Below are positions 12,181-20,049 of a DNA stretch of 43,317 nt, piece by piece. The DNA lies in NCBI RefSeq assembly GCF_004366375.1, contig NZ_SOEF01000017.1, positions 19,750 to 63,066 on the forward strand, written 5' to 3'. The notes under the pieces are model-generated. The model saw nothing but the letters and a program-made list of their open reading frames with translations. It made no database searches and had not been told where the DNA came from. Numbering within the stretch: position 1 is the stretch's first letter; each line of letters begins with the position of its first letter. The translations under genes were made by a program, and so were the position numbers. Source of the stretch: Halanaerobium congolense (lineage in GTDB: Bacteria > Bacillota > Halanaerobiia > Halanaerobiales > Halanaerobiaceae).

Positions 12181-12696
12181 TTAAGCTTTCTCTTCTTTAA
12201 TTTGATTTAATACTTGTACTAAGCCGCGGATATTACCCTGCAGTACGTTAACCAATCCAGTAAGGGGTGCTTTCATACTTGCAAAAGCCTTTGCCAGCAG
12301 TTCTTCTCTGGATGGAATTTCTGCTAGAGATTCCACTTTTTCTTTACTTATAATTTCACCATTTAAAAAACCAGCTTTAATTTCTAAAACTTCATGCTCT
12401 TTAGCATACTCAACTAAAATTTTCGCAGGAGATACAGCATCTTCTTCACCAAAAGCGATAGCTGTTGGACCTGAGAAAAATTCTGTCATTTCTTCCATTT
12501 CAACATCGTTAGCCGCAATAGTAGCCAGAGTATTTTTTACAACTTTAAATTCTACCCCTGCTTCTCGCAGTTTACTTCTTAATTCGGTTATTTCGGCAAC
12601 ATTCAAACCCAGATAATCTGTAATTACAAGTGATTTCGCAGTGCCAAATTTATCAGTAAGTTCTTTAACAACTGCTTCTTTTTCTGGTCTTGCCAC
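12181..12696 (-). CDS. rplJ: 50S ribosomal protein L10
   Basis: Stalk base protein that anchors the L7/L12 dimers to 23S rRNA. I choose the GTG at 12694-12696 ([18 protein letters not shown], 171 residues) because AAGGGGGG sits 7 bases before it and the family's N-terminus begins here. The longer open frame from the ATG at 12729 adds 11 unrelated residues. The first gene after the L10 leader, it is expected to be autoregulated by the L10-L12 complex binding that leader. Confidence 0.96.
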   Translation of the reverse strand: MARPEKEAVVKELTDKFGTAKSLVITDYLGLNVAEITELRSKLREAGVEFKVVKNTLATIAANDVEMEEMTEFFSGPTAIAFGEEDAVSPAKILVEYAKEHEVLEIKAGFLNGEIISKEKVESLAEIPSREELLAKAFASMKAPLTGLVNVLQGNIRGLVQVLNQIKEEKA

Positions 12697-12754
12697 ATTT
12701 TCACCCCCCTTAAAATATGAGCTTAACATTTCATCTTTATAACTTTATAAATTG

Positions 12755-12783
12755 AAAAAACCTCCTGTAGACAGCCAGGAGGT
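12755..12783 (-). terminator. Attenuator terminator in the rplJ leader
   Basis: Minus-strand RNA has an 8-bp stem, ACCTCCTG with CAGGAGGT, an 8-base loop and then TTTTTTC. It lies between the L10-binding structure and rplJ, in the position expected for transcription attenuation. Confidence 0.85.
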
Positions 12784-12876
12784 ATAAATGCAAAAATAAT
12801 ATTTGCAGAAAGTTGCCCTCGGCAGGAAATTTAAGCATCATGCCCCTGCTGTCTTCGGAAAGGTTATTTTCTTGTC
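12784..12876 (-). ncRNA. L10 leader (ribosomal protein autoregulation element)
   Basis: The minus strand carries the hallmark blocks of the L10 leader: CCGAAGACAGCAGGGGC and, downstream, CCTGCCGAGGGCAAC, able to pair through GCAGG/CCTGC. The family binds the L10(L12)4 complex and reduces rplJL expression. It lies between a good promoter and the attenuator hairpin, which fits that role. Ends are approximate. Confidence 0.88.
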
Positions 12877-12882
12877 TCAATA

Positions 12883-12911
12883 AATATAACATAAAAATCT
12901 TAACAGGTCAA
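12883..12911 (-). promoter_or_regulatory. Sigma-A promoter of rplJL
   Basis: The minus strand reads TTGACC, 17 bp, TATATT with a TG extended -10. The -35 box begins within a few bases of the rplA stop. Confidence 0.85.
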
Positions 12912-12918
12912 ACTTTTT

Positions 12919-13623
12919 TTATCTACCAATGAAAGACATTGTAGCTGCTGAATCAACTTTCACTCCAGGACCCATTGTTGGTGAGATAGCTAAAGATCTA
13001 AAAAATTTACCCTTAGCTGCTGCAGGACGTTCTTTTGCAAGAGTATCCATGATTTTGTGATAGTTATTCAAAAGTTCTTCTTCTGTAAAAGAAGACTTAC
13101 CAATTGGTAAGTGAACAATACCTGTTTTATCAACGCGATATTCTAATTTACCGGCTTTAAATTCGGCAACTGCTTTTTCTAATTCAAAAGTAACAGTACC
13201 CGCTTTAGGATTAGGCATTAATCCCTTTGGCCCTAAAACTCTACCTAAGCGGCCAACTACACTCATCATATCAGGTGTAGCAATAGCTAAATCAAAATCT
13301 AACCAGCCACCTTCAATTTTTTCTGCAAGTTCTTCGCCACCTACAAAATCTGCTCCAGCTTCTTCAGCCTCTTTGGCTTTTTCACCTTTTGCAAATACAA
13401 TTAAAGTTATTTCTTGACCTGTACCTTCCGGTAATACAACAGTTCCTCTAATATTCTGATCAGCATGTTTAGGATCTACTCCCAATCTTGCTGACAATTC
13501 AATTGTTTCATCAAAGTTTGCAGTTGCAAGTTCTTTAACTAATCCAAAAGCTTCTTTGGGCTCATATAATTTTTCGCGATCAAATTTTTCTAATGTTTCT
13601 GCATAACGTTTACTTTTTGCCAT
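12919..13623 (-). CDS. rplA: 50S ribosomal protein L1
   Basis: L1-stalk protein that binds 23S rRNA and helps release deacylated tRNA. The 234 residues are full length, with the two-domain signature [20 protein letters not shown] and the C-terminal [14 protein letters not shown]. The ATG follows AAAGGAGG. In many bacteria L1 represses its own operon through an mRNA copy of its rRNA site; a candidate lies just upstream (13639-13665). Confidence 0.98.
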   Translation of the reverse strand: MAKSKRYAETLEKFDREKLYEPKEAFGLVKELATANFDETIELSARLGVDPKHADQNIRGTVVLPEGTGQEITLIVFAKGEKAKEAEEAGADFVGGEELAEKIEGGWLDFDLAIATPDMMSVVGRLGRVLGPKGLMPNPKAGTVTFELEKAVAEFKAGKLEYRVDKTGIVHLPIGKSSFTEEELLNNYHKIMDTLAKERPAAAKGKFFRSLAISPTMGPGVKVDSAATMSFIGR

Positions 13624-13638
13624 TATTATTCCTCCTTT

Positions 13639-13665
13639 GTGGTATTAGCGGAATTTTCCTCCCAC
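13639..13665 (-). promoter_or_regulatory. Possible L1-binding mRNA hairpin before rplA
   Basis: The RNA can form GTGG/CCAC, an asymmetric internal loop (GA opposite GCTAATA) and a short GGA/TCC stem. The asymmetric loop next to a GTGGGAGG strand recalls mRNA sites of ribosomal protein L1. It lies 13-16 bp before the rplA ribosome site. Assignment is from shape only and is tentative. Confidence 0.35.
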
Positions 13666-13727
13666 TGAATTACGTCGTCTATAATTACAAATTGATTTTA
13701 ATTTTTATTTAGAGTTAAATATTAAAT

Positions 13728-14150
13728 TCACTCTACCAAAATGCCCATACTTCTTGCAGTACCTTCAATCATGCTCATTGCAGCTTCTAAACTACCTGCA
13801 TTTAAATCCTGCATTTTAGTTTCTGCAATCTTTTGTACAGCATCTTTGCTTACTGTAGCAACCTTATTAACATTTGGTTCTCCAGAAGCAGTGTCAATTC
13901 CTGCAGCCTGCTTTAATAACACAGCAGCTGGTGGAGTTTTAGTAATAAAATCAAAAGAACGATCCTGATATACTGTGATTTCTACAGGAATTAAAGTTCC
14001 CTGATTTTCTTTAGTTTTTGCGTTAAAAGATTTACAGAATTCCATAATATTAACACCATGCTGTCCAAGTGCTGGACCTACAGGTGGTGCAGGGTTAGCC
14101 TGTCCACCAGGAATCTGTAATTTAATAACTGTCATAACCTGTTTAGCCAT
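13728..14150 (-). CDS. rplK: 50S ribosomal protein L11
   Basis: Protein of the GTPase-associated centre, contacting 23S rRNA with L10 and needed for RelA activation and thiostrepton binding. The 140 residues include the proline-rich [26 protein letters not shown] near residues 14-40 and the C-terminal RNA-binding domain ending in ARSMGILVE. It lies 47 bp after nusG and 104 bp before rplA. The ATG follows GAAAGGGG. Confidence 0.98.
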   Translation of the reverse strand: MAKQVMTVIKLQIPGGQANPAPPVGPALGQHGVNIMEFCKSFNAKTKENQGTLIPVEITVYQDRSFDFITKTPPAAVLLKQAAGIDTASGEPNVNKVATVSKDAVQKIAETKMQDLNAGSLEAAMSMIEGTARSMGILVE

Positions 14151-14197
14151 TTAAAACACCCCTTTCTTCAAAATAGTTATCTATTTAAAAATCTTTA

Positions 14198-14767
14198 CTA
14201 ATGTTTATCAAATTGATCAAATTCCAATTCAACTGGAGTTTCTCTTCCAAACATAGAGACAAGAATTTTAGCTTTGCCCTGTTCTGGATGAATTTCTTTA
14301 ATAACCCCATCAAAATCTTCAAATGGTCCATCTTTTACGGTAACTTGATCTCCGACTTCAAAATCAACAGAAACTTTTTTAGCTTTTTCCCCCATACTGC
14401 TTAAAATAGCATCAACTTCTGCTTTTTCTACAGGAAGTGGTTTAGTCCCACCGCTAACAAAGCCAATTACACCCGGTGTGTTTTTGACAACATACCAAGA
14501 TTTATCATTCATATCCATCTGTAGTAAGATATATCCAGGAAAAATTCTTTTTTTAACTACTTCATCTTTTCCTTTTTTCTTCTCTATTTTTTCTTCAGTT
14601 GGAACTAAAATTCTAAAAATACTATCTTCCATACCTGTACTGGCTATTCTTTTCTCAAGATTTGCCTTAACTTTTCTTTCATGTCCCGAATATGTGTGAA
14701 CAACATACCAGGGTATATCTTCTCTCACATTTTCTAGTTCTTCATTAAACTTGCTTTTTTCACTCAT
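14198..14767 (-). CDS. nusG: Transcription antitermination factor NusG
   Basis: Binds RNA polymerase, affecting elongation, pausing and Rho, and couples to the ribosome. The 189 residues have the NGN domain (WYVVHTYSGHERKVKANLEKRI near residue 20, then IFPGYILLQM) and the C-terminal KOW domain (VKDGPFEDFDGVIKEI, then VELEFDQFD). It follows secE in the standard order. The ribosome site is unusual: a strong GAGGAGGTGAGG lies too far upstream (about 25 bases) and a nearer AGAGG is inside a hairpin (14768-14787). Confidence 0.97.
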   Translation of the reverse strand: MSEKSKFNEELENVREDIPWYVVHTYSGHERKVKANLEKRIASTGMEDSIFRILVPTEEKIEKKKGKDEVVKKRIFPGYILLQMDMNDKSWYVVKNTPGVIGFVSGGTKPLPVEKAEVDAILSSMGEKAKKVSVDFEVGDQVTVKDGPFEDFDGVIKEIHPEQGKAKILVSMFGRETPVELEFDQFDKH

Positions 14768-14787
14768 ATTAAAGGATCCTCTAGAGA
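14768..14787 (-). promoter_or_regulatory. Hairpin holding the nusG ribosome site
   Basis: A near-perfect 20-base palindrome (one mismatch that becomes a U-G pair) lies directly before the nusG start. The nearer Shine-Dalgarno word (AGAGG) is inside its 3' arm, while a stronger one lies upstream of the hairpin. Confidence 0.45.
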
Positions 14788-14803
14788 ATCCTCACCTCCT
14801 CAA

Positions 14804-15007
14804 TTACGAAATTAATGGAGTAATTATATTAGCCAGCGTTAGATCTATTAAACCAATAAATGTTATCAAAGCAATTACAGTTACAATTACAACTAATGTA
14901 TTTGAAGTAATTTCTTCTTTATTTGGCCAGTTAACTTTTTTTAATTCAGATTTTACTGATTTAAAAAATTTAGCTATTTTGCCAAAAAACCCTAGTTTTT
15001 TTGCCAT
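14804..15007 (-). CDS. secE: Preprotein translocase subunit SecE
   Basis: Small essential membrane subunit of the SecYEG channel. The 67 residues have a basic amphipathic N-terminus with the conserved KSVKSELKKVNWPNKEEI segment and one C-terminal membrane helix (TLVVIVTVIALITFIGLIDL), as in single-spanning SecE proteins of Gram-positive bacteria. It is 35 bp after rpmG and 36 bp before nusG. The ATG follows GAGGAAGTGA. Confidence 0.97.
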   Translation of the reverse strand: MAKKLGFFGKIAKFFKSVKSELKKVNWPNKEEITSNTLVVIVTVIALITFIGLIDLTLANIITPLIS

Positions 15008-15042
15008 CTTAAATCACTTCCTCAGCTAAAGTATTAATGGTT

Positions 15043-15192
15043 CTACTTTGTTTCACGATGGAGGGTATGCTCCTTGCAAAACTTACAATATTTTTTCAAT
15101 TCTAGTCTATCACGAGTATTCTTTTTATTTTTTTTGGTAGAATAATTGCGGTTTTTGCACTCTGTACACTCTAATGTAATGATTTCTCTCAC
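15043..15192 (-). CDS. rpmG: 50S ribosomal protein L33
   Basis: A 49-residue gene starting at GTG behind GGAGGTGG, read as [21 protein letters not shown] and on to HTLHRETK. The two CxxC pairs (CTEC and CKFC) mark the zinc-binding form of L33. It is the first gene of the rpmG-secE-nusG-rplK-rplA operon, the usual clostridial position between tuf and secE. It is not an artefact: length, cysteines and the C-terminal HRETK all match the family. Confidence 0.96.
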   Translation of the reverse strand: MREIITLECTECKNRNYSTKKNKKNTRDRLELKKYCKFCKEHTLHRETK

Positions 15193-15303
15193 CGTAAATC
15201 CACCTCCTCAATCAAACAGCTACTGCTTGAAAATCTTATATTTGTAAATTTTATTAATATCTTTTTAAATTCAGAAATATTTTTCTGATTCTTAACCTTA
15301 ATT

Positions 15304-15332
15304 AATTTACCATACTTAAAGACTAATGTCAA
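15304..15332 (-). promoter_or_regulatory. Sigma-A promoter of rpmG-secE-nusG-rplKA
   Basis: The minus strand reads TTGACA, 17 bp, TAAATT with a TG extended -10. It starts about ten bases after the tuf terminator and gives a leader of roughly 100 bases before rpmG. Confidence 0.85.
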
Positions 15333-15341
15333 TATTTTTTA

Positions 15342-15376
15342 GAAAAAAAGCATGTGCAGCTTGGATCTGCACATGC
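15342..15376 (-). terminator. Terminator after the second tuf
   Basis: A perfect 10-bp stem (GCATGTGCAG with CTGCACATGC, 7-base loop) is followed on the minus strand by TTTTTTTCT. It is a textbook intrinsic terminator. Confidence 0.93.
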
Positions 15377-15424
15377 CTATGGAATTAAATTTAAGTTTTA
15401 ATAACTTATAATATTAAGCAGCAT

Positions 15425-16618
15425 CTACTCAATAATTTCAGTTACAACTCCGGCTCCTACTGTGTGACCACCTTCGCGGATTGCAAAACGCAGTCCTTCT
15501 TCCATAGCTATTGGAGTAATTAGTTCTCCTGTCATCTCAATGTTATCTCCAGGCATTACCATATCTACTCCTTCTGGTAAACTAATGTCTCCAGTTACGT
15601 CTGTTGTACGGAAATAAAACTGGGGTCTGTATCCATCAAAGAATGGTGTGTGTCTTCCACCCTCATCTTTACTTAGTACATATACTTCTGCGTTAAACTT
15701 TGTGTGTGGTGTAATACTTCCCGGCTTTGCCAGTACCTGACCTCTTTCGATGTCTTCTCTCTTTACACCTCTTAATAAGGCTCCAATGTTATCTCCTGCT
15801 TGCGCTTCATCTAACATCTTACGGAACATCTCTACTCCTGTTACTACTGTTGTTGTTGTATCTTTGATTCCTACTATTTCTACCTCATCTGATGGATGCA
15901 GCACTCCTCTATCAATTCTTCCTGTGGCTACTGTTCCACGTCCTGTGATTGAGAATACATCCTCTACAGGCATTAAGAATGGTTTGTCTGTGTCTCTTTC
16001 TGGCTCTGGAATATAGCTGTCTACTGCATCCATAAGCTCTATAATCTTCTTACCCCATTCTCCTTCTGGATCTCCGTTTTCAGCTGCCTTTAAAGCAGAT
16101 CCTACTATTACAGGAATATCGTCTCCTGGAAAATCATATTCGTTTAAGAGTTCTCTTACTTCCATCTCTACAAGCTCGATTAACTCTTCATCGTCTACCA
16201 TATCTGCTTTGTTTAAGAATACTACGATTGATGGTACACCAACCTGACGAGCTAAAAGGATATGCTCTCTTGTCTGGGGCATTGGTCCATCTGCTGCAGA
16301 TACTACTAAAATCGCTCCATCCATCTGTGCTGCCCCTGTAATCATGTTCTTTACATAGTCAGCGTGTCCTGGGCAGTCTACGTGAGCATAGTGTCTTGCT
16401 TCTGTTTCGTACTCTACGTGAGATGTCGCAATTGTGATTCCTCTTTCTTTTTCTTCTGGAGCATTATCAATTGAATCAAATGCTCTTACTTCTGCTCCAC
16501 CATAATTTGCTAACACATTTGTGATTGCTGCTGTTAGTGTTGTTTTTCCATGGTCAACATGTCCTATTGTTCCTATGTTAACATGTGGTTTTGTTCTTTC
16601 AAATTTTGCTTTTGCCAT
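15425..16618 (-). CDS. tuf: Elongation factor Tu, second copy
   Basis: Second full-length EF-Tu gene, 397 residues, with the same protein sequence as the copy at 3-1196 and no base difference that I could find. It forms its own unit between sigH and rpmG: a terminator (16682-16706) lies upstream and a strong one (15342-15376) downstream. This sigH-tuf-rpmG-secE-nusG order is seen in other clostridial genomes. Its ribosome site is AAGGGGG, ten or so bases before the ATG, unlike the AAGGAGG of the first copy, so the two genes may be expressed at different levels. Confidence 0.98.
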   Translation of the reverse strand: MAKAKFERTKPHVNIGTIGHVDHGKTTLTAAITNVLANYGGAEVRAFDSIDNAPEEKERGITIATSHVEYETEARHYAHVDCPGHADYVKNMITGAAQMDGAILVVSAADGPMPQTREHILLARQVGVPSIVVFLNKADMVDDEELIELVEMEVRELLNEYDFPGDDIPVIVGSALKAAENGDPEGEWGKKIIELMDAVDSYIPEPERDTDKPFLMPVEDVFSITGRGTVATGRIDRGVLHPSDEVEIVGIKDTTTTVVTGVEMFRKMLDEAQAGDNIGALLRGVKREDIERGQVLAKPGSITPHTKFNAEVYVLSKDEGGRHTPFFDGYRPQFYFRTTDVTGDISLPEGVDMVMPGDNIEMTGELITPIAMEEGLRFAIREGGHTVGAGVVTEIIE

Positions 16619-16681
16619 TTTCTTTTCTTCCCCCTTAAAAATTTAACTTATTTTATGTAGCCATCAGGATAAAATATCCAC

Positions 16682-16706
16682 AAAAAAGGCCTGGCGGCTG
16701 CAGGCC
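16682..16706 (-). terminator. Terminator or attenuator between sigH and tuf
   Basis: A GC-rich 6-bp stem (GGCCTG with CAGGCC) is followed on the minus strand by TTTTTTG. A second small stem (ACTG/CAGT) precedes it. It probably ends sigH transcription, and could be an attenuator for read-through into tuf. Confidence 0.75.
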
Positions 16707-16769
16707 GAAATACTGCCCGTAGTGACAGTTATATTTATTTAAATCAAAAGCATTTAGAAAAATTTAAAT

Positions 16770-17429
16770 TTATATATTATGTTTTTCCAAAAACACTTCT
16801 AATTTTCTTTTTACTCTTTGTAATGCATTATCAACAGATTTAACATGTTTATTCAATGCTTCAGCAATCTTTTGATAAGATTTACCATCTAAATATTCCT
16901 GCAGCACATCAAATTCTAAATCACTCAACATAGAAGAAATTTCAGATTCAATTAAATCATATGTTTCGTTGCTGATAAATAACGCTTCTGGATTTGATAA
17001 TTTTCCACCTTTCAAAATATCTAAAAGTGTTCGATCAGATTCTTCATCATAGATCGGCTTATTTAAAGAAATATATGTATTTAAAGGCTGGTGTTTCTGG
17101 CGGGTAGCTGCTTTAATTGCAGTAATGATTTGTCGAGTAATACATAATTCAGCAAAAGCCCTAAAAGAAGCCAATCTCTCAATCTTATAATCCCGTACTG
17201 CTTTATAAAGACCAATCATACCTTCCTGAACAATATCTTCGCGATCAGCTCCGACTAAAAAATAGGAGCGTGATTTAGCAAGCACAAAGTTTTTATAACG
17301 TTTAATCAGAGTTTCTTGAGCTTCCATATCACCCTGATGTACTAGTTCAACTAGTTCATCATCGGACATCTGTTTATACTCTTCAAAACTGATGTCACCA
17401 AAATCAAGTTCACGAGCATTCATCTTCAA
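16770..17429 (-). CDS. sigH: RNA polymerase sigma factor SigH (sigma-30 family)
   Basis: Alternative sigma factor of the SigH/SpoIIAC-like sigma-70 group, used in Bacillus for stationary phase and sporulation genes. The 219 residues show region 2 (GADREDIVQEGMIGLYKAVRDY, then ASFRAFAELCITRQII) and region 4 with a helix-turn-helix (YQKIAEALNKHVKSVDNALQRVKRK). The start is TTG (TTG AAG ATG), seven bases after GGGAGGGG; an ATG two codons in is less well spaced. It has a strong promoter of its own at 17462-17490. The target genes cannot be told from this window. Confidence 0.93.
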   Translation of the reverse strand: MKMNARELDFGDISFEEYKQMSDDELVELVHQGDMEAQETLIKRYKNFVLAKSRSYFLVGADREDIVQEGMIGLYKAVRDYKIERLASFRAFAELCITRQIITAIKAATRQKHQPLNTYISLNKPIYDEESDRTLLDILKGGKLSNPEALFISNETYDLIESEISSMLSDLEFDVLQEYLDGKSYQKIAEALNKHVKSVDNALQRVKRKLEVFLEKHNI

Positions 17430-17461
17430 CCAGAATCCCCTCCCTTATCCATTACATTACT

Positions 17462-17490
17462 ATTATACTTGCTAAAAAAACTTTCGTCAA
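17462..17490 (-). promoter_or_regulatory. Sigma-A promoter of sigH
   Basis: The minus strand reads TTGACG, 17 bp, TATAAT. It begins just 8 bp after the rlmB stop and ends about 30 bp before the sigH start. Confidence 0.88.
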
Positions 17491-17498
17491 GAATTATC

Positions 17499-18227
17499 TT
17501 ATCCGCGCTGACGGAAAATTTCGTAAATAATAACTGCTGCAGCTACAGAAGCATTTAAGGATCCTAACTCACCCTTCATTGGAATTTTAATAAGGAAGTC
17601 GCAATTTTCTCTAACTAGTCTTCTAAGACCGCTGCCTTCACTACCTATTACAAGCCCAAGTGATCCACTTAAGTCAGCTTCAAAATGGGTTTTTTCTGCT
17701 GCTGCATCAGCCCCGGCAATCCAAAAATTAGCTTCTTTTAAATCTTTGACTGCATAATTAATATTAGAAACTTTAACTAAGGGAATATGTTCAGCAGCAC
17801 CAGCTGCAGTTTTTAAAACAACGGGAGTAATACCAACTGCTCTTCTGTCCTGATAAATAACAGCATCAGCACCAGCTGCATAAGCAGTTCTAATTATTGC
17901 TCCAAAATTATGTGGATCTTTAATTTCATCTAAAATAATAACTAAAGAATCCTCATTTTTATTATTTTTAATTTCTATAATATCAGCTAAACTATATTCC
18001 TTTAGAGGATCAGCTTCTGCTATAACACCTTGATGTGCATGAGATTTAGCACTTTCATCTAGTTTTTGGGAGGAAATTCTACTAACCGGAACATTTTTCT
18101 CAGCAGCCAATTCTAAAATATTATCGATAACATCCGCTGAAATTTTTTCCTGAATAAAAATTCGATGTATTCTTCTAGTACCTCTCAAAGCTTCATAAAC
18201 TGGATTTCTTCCTTCAATCTTTGGCAT
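17499..18227 (-). CDS. rlmB: 23S rRNA (guanosine-2'-O-)-methyltransferase RlmB (TrmH family)
   Basis: SPOUT-class methyltransferase expected to 2'-O-methylate G2251 of 23S rRNA. The 242 residues have an L30e-like N-terminal substrate-binding domain (GRNPVYEALRG at the start) and the three SPOUT motifs: DPHNFGAIIRTAYAAG near residue 105, LGLVIGSEGSGLRRL near residue 193, and IPMKGELGSLNASVAAAVIIYEI at the end, which form the trefoil knot. The usual Firmicutes order is cysS-mrnC-thyX-rlmB; here mrnC is absent and thyX is a remnant. Confidence 0.93.
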   Translation of the reverse strand: MPKIEGRNPVYEALRGTRRIHRIFIQEKISADVIDNILELAAEKNVPVSRISSQKLDESAKSHAHQGVIAEADPLKEYSLADIIEIKNNKNEDSLVIILDEIKDPHNFGAIIRTAYAAGADAVIYQDRRAVGITPVVLKTAAGAAEHIPLVKVSNINYAVKDLKEANFWIAGADAAAEKTHFEADLSGSLGLVIGSEGSGLRRLVRENCDFLIKIPMKGELGSLNASVAAAVIIYEIFRQRG

Positions 18228-18254
18228 TTAATTATCATTCCTTTTTTTATTGAA

Positions 18255-18424
18255 TCAATTTCGTCCACAGGACATTTCCCCTTCTGGACAGCGGCCTTTT
18301 GCTTCACAGAAAGCTCCAGTTTTTTAGAATGAAACTGAATCTTTTTTTACATAACGCTGTGAGCGCTAACTGTAGAAACACCAACCCAATGACGTACAAG
18401 TTGATAATTGGCAGCACGGCTGCA
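18255..18424 (-). pseudogene. thyX: Remnant of thyX (flavin-dependent thymidylate synthase)
   Basis: Two short pieces of ThyX survive on the minus strand. The first (about 18350-18424) reads SRAANYQLVRHWVGVSTVSAHS, which matches the SRAxxxQLVRHRxxSxSxxSxR flavin/dUMP signature of ThyX, with arginine and serine positions degraded. The second (18255-18317) reads GAFCEAKGRCPEGEMSCGRN and stop, the characteristic C-terminal tail of firmicute ThyX. About 100 residues between them are gone, the frames differ and a stop interrupts. ThyX makes dTMP from dUMP with FAD and methylene-tetrahydrofolate. The location between cysS and rlmB is the family's usual place. The cell must get dTMP another way (for example ThyA), which is outside this window. 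Confidence 0.85.
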
Positions 18425-18480
18425 TATTATATGAAAATAAAAATATGTATGTTCTAAAGTTGTATAATTTTGCTTTAAGC

Positions 18481-19938
18481 CTAACTTCCACCCTTGTTTT
18501 CCTCTATGTTATTGATCTCCCACTCGGTACCATGTGGAGTATCAATTACATCTATGCCTATTTCCTGTAGTCGATCTCTAATTAAGTCTGCTTCTTCCCA
18601 ATTCTTATTTTCTCTAGCTTTTTCTCGAAGATCTAACAATAAACTAATTAACGGATCAGCCAGAGTATTTTTAACTTCAGAAGCTGCTTCTAATTCAAAT
18701 TTCAAGCCTAAAATTTCTGCTAATTCCAAGAAAATTTCTTCTGTTTCTTCCAGAATAGCAAAATTCTTTTCGTTTAAAGTAAAATCTTTTTGATTAATAT
18801 AGCTGTTAATCACGCCGACTAAATCATGCAAAACACCTATTGCTTCAGCTGTATTAAAGTCGTCACTTAAAGCATCAACAAAACTGTTTTTCTTTAAAAT
18901 TACCTCTTCAAAAAATTCATTGTTTTCTTCAGCTGCAGCAGCTATATCAAAATTTAATACTTTATCTAACTGATGCCTGGTGTTTTTAATTCTTTCAAGT
19001 GAAATTTTAGCTTCTTCTAGTTTTTCATAAGAAAAATCGATAGGACTTCTATAGTGTCTGCTTAATAAGAAATATCTAACTTCCTGTCCAGAAAATTCTT
19101 TCAGCACCTCACGACTTGTAAAAAAATTGCCCTGAGATTTTGACATTTTTTCACCACTCAAGTTTACAGTACCATTATGCAGCCAGTAATTAACAAACTT
19201 TTTACCGCTATATGCTTCTGACTGAGCTATTTCATTTTCATGATGAGGGAAAATTAAATCTACTCCTCCTCCATGAATATCAAAAGTTGCACCGAGACGT
19301 TTCATTGACATGGCAGAACATTCTATATGCCACCCAGGCCACCCTTCGCCCCAAGGGCTATCCCAACCTTCTCCAGCTTCAACCTTTTTCCAAAGACCAA
19401 AATCTAAGGGATTTCTTTTCTCCTCGTTAACAGCTATTCTTGCACCAGCCTGCATTTCATCCAGACTACGGCCTGAAAGTTTTCCGTAATCTTCAAAACT
19501 TTCTACACTGAAATAAACATTTCCATTAACTTCATAAGCATAATCTTTTTCAATCAAAGTTGTAACCATTTCAATGATTTCATCAACATTCTCACTTACT
19601 CGAAGATACTTATCCGCTGGTTTAATGTTAAATTCTCTAATATCTTCTAAAAATGCATTTGCATATTTGTCAGCTAATTCCTCTGGAGTTAGTTCCTCTT
19701 CGACCGCTCTTTTCACAATCTTTTCGTTGATATCTGTAAAATTAGAAATATAATCAACTTCATAGCCTAAGTATTCAAGGAAACGTCTAATCACATCATA
19801 ATTAATCGCACTTCTGATGTGCCCGATGTGAGAATAGTTTTGAACTGTTAACCCACAAACATACATCTTCACCTTTCCTGCTTCTATTGTTTCAAATTTT
19901 TCTTTTTCCCCTGTTAAAGTATTATATACTTTTAGCAT
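18481..19938 (-). CDS. cysS: Cysteinyl-tRNA synthetase
   Basis: Class I synthetase charging tRNA-Cys. The 485 residues show the zinc-binding cysteine in YVCGLTVQNYSHIGHIRSA, the HIGH motif in the same block, the HHENEIAQSEA zinc-site segment and the KMSKS loop (SGEKMSKSQGNF), then the DALR-type anticodon domain. Start ATG follows AAAGGAGTG. It is separated from gltX by a terminator, so it probably has its own promoter in the short AT-rich gap, though I could not define one. cysE, often found here, is absent. Confidence 0.97.
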   Translation of the reverse strand: MLKVYNTLTGEKEKFETIEAGKVKMYVCGLTVQNYSHIGHIRSAINYDVIRRFLEYLGYEVDYISNFTDINEKIVKRAVEEELTPEELADKYANAFLEDIREFNIKPADKYLRVSENVDEIIEMVTTLIEKDYAYEVNGNVYFSVESFEDYGKLSGRSLDEMQAGARIAVNEEKRNPLDFGLWKKVEAGEGWDSPWGEGWPGWHIECSAMSMKRLGATFDIHGGGVDLIFPHHENEIAQSEAYSGKKFVNYWLHNGTVNLSGEKMSKSQGNFFTSREVLKEFSGQEVRYFLLSRHYRSPIDFSYEKLEEAKISLERIKNTRHQLDKVLNFDIAAAAEENNEFFEEVILKKNSFVDALSDDFNTAEAIGVLHDLVGVINSYINQKDFTLNEKNFAILEETEEIFLELAEILGLKFELEAASEVKNTLADPLISLLLDLREKARENKNWEEADLIRDRLQEIGIDVIDTPHGTEWEINNIEENKGGS

Positions 19939-20003
19939 CTTTTCACTCCTTTCTTGAATAGGTAATTTATTTCAAATTAAAAAAATAATTGATTTATATT
20001 TTC

Positions 20004-20034
20004 AAAAAGAGCCTTCTCCCTCAGAGAAGACTCT
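20004..20034 (-). terminator. Terminator after gltX
   Basis: An 11-bp stem with a G-U pair (AGAGTCTTCTC with GAGAAGGCTCT) is followed on the minus strand by TTTTTG. It ends the carD-yacL-ispD-ispF-CBS-gltX run. Confidence 0.85.
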
Positions 20035-20049
20035 TGCATTTTATCTGTT

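Noticed and set aside
11772-12200. 142-codon plus-strand open frame over rplL
   Set aside because: It is the antisense of the Ala/Glu-rich rplL gene, has no ribosome site and no recognisable product.
14769-14781. GGATCCTCTAGAG, the same as a common cloning-vector polylinker
   Set aside because: It lies between secE and nusG in continuous chromosomal gene order, is part of a natural hairpin, and the vector sequence does not continue on either side.
15193-15424. Possible tRNA gene near rpmG, as in some relatives
   Set aside because: The region contains only a terminator, a promoter and AT-rich leader; no cloverleaf or T-loop (GTTCGA) sequence is visible.
18228-18480. Three partly open minus-strand frames read as a new short gene
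   Set aside because: Each is interrupted and together they contain ThyX signatures in different frames, so a pseudogene explains them better.
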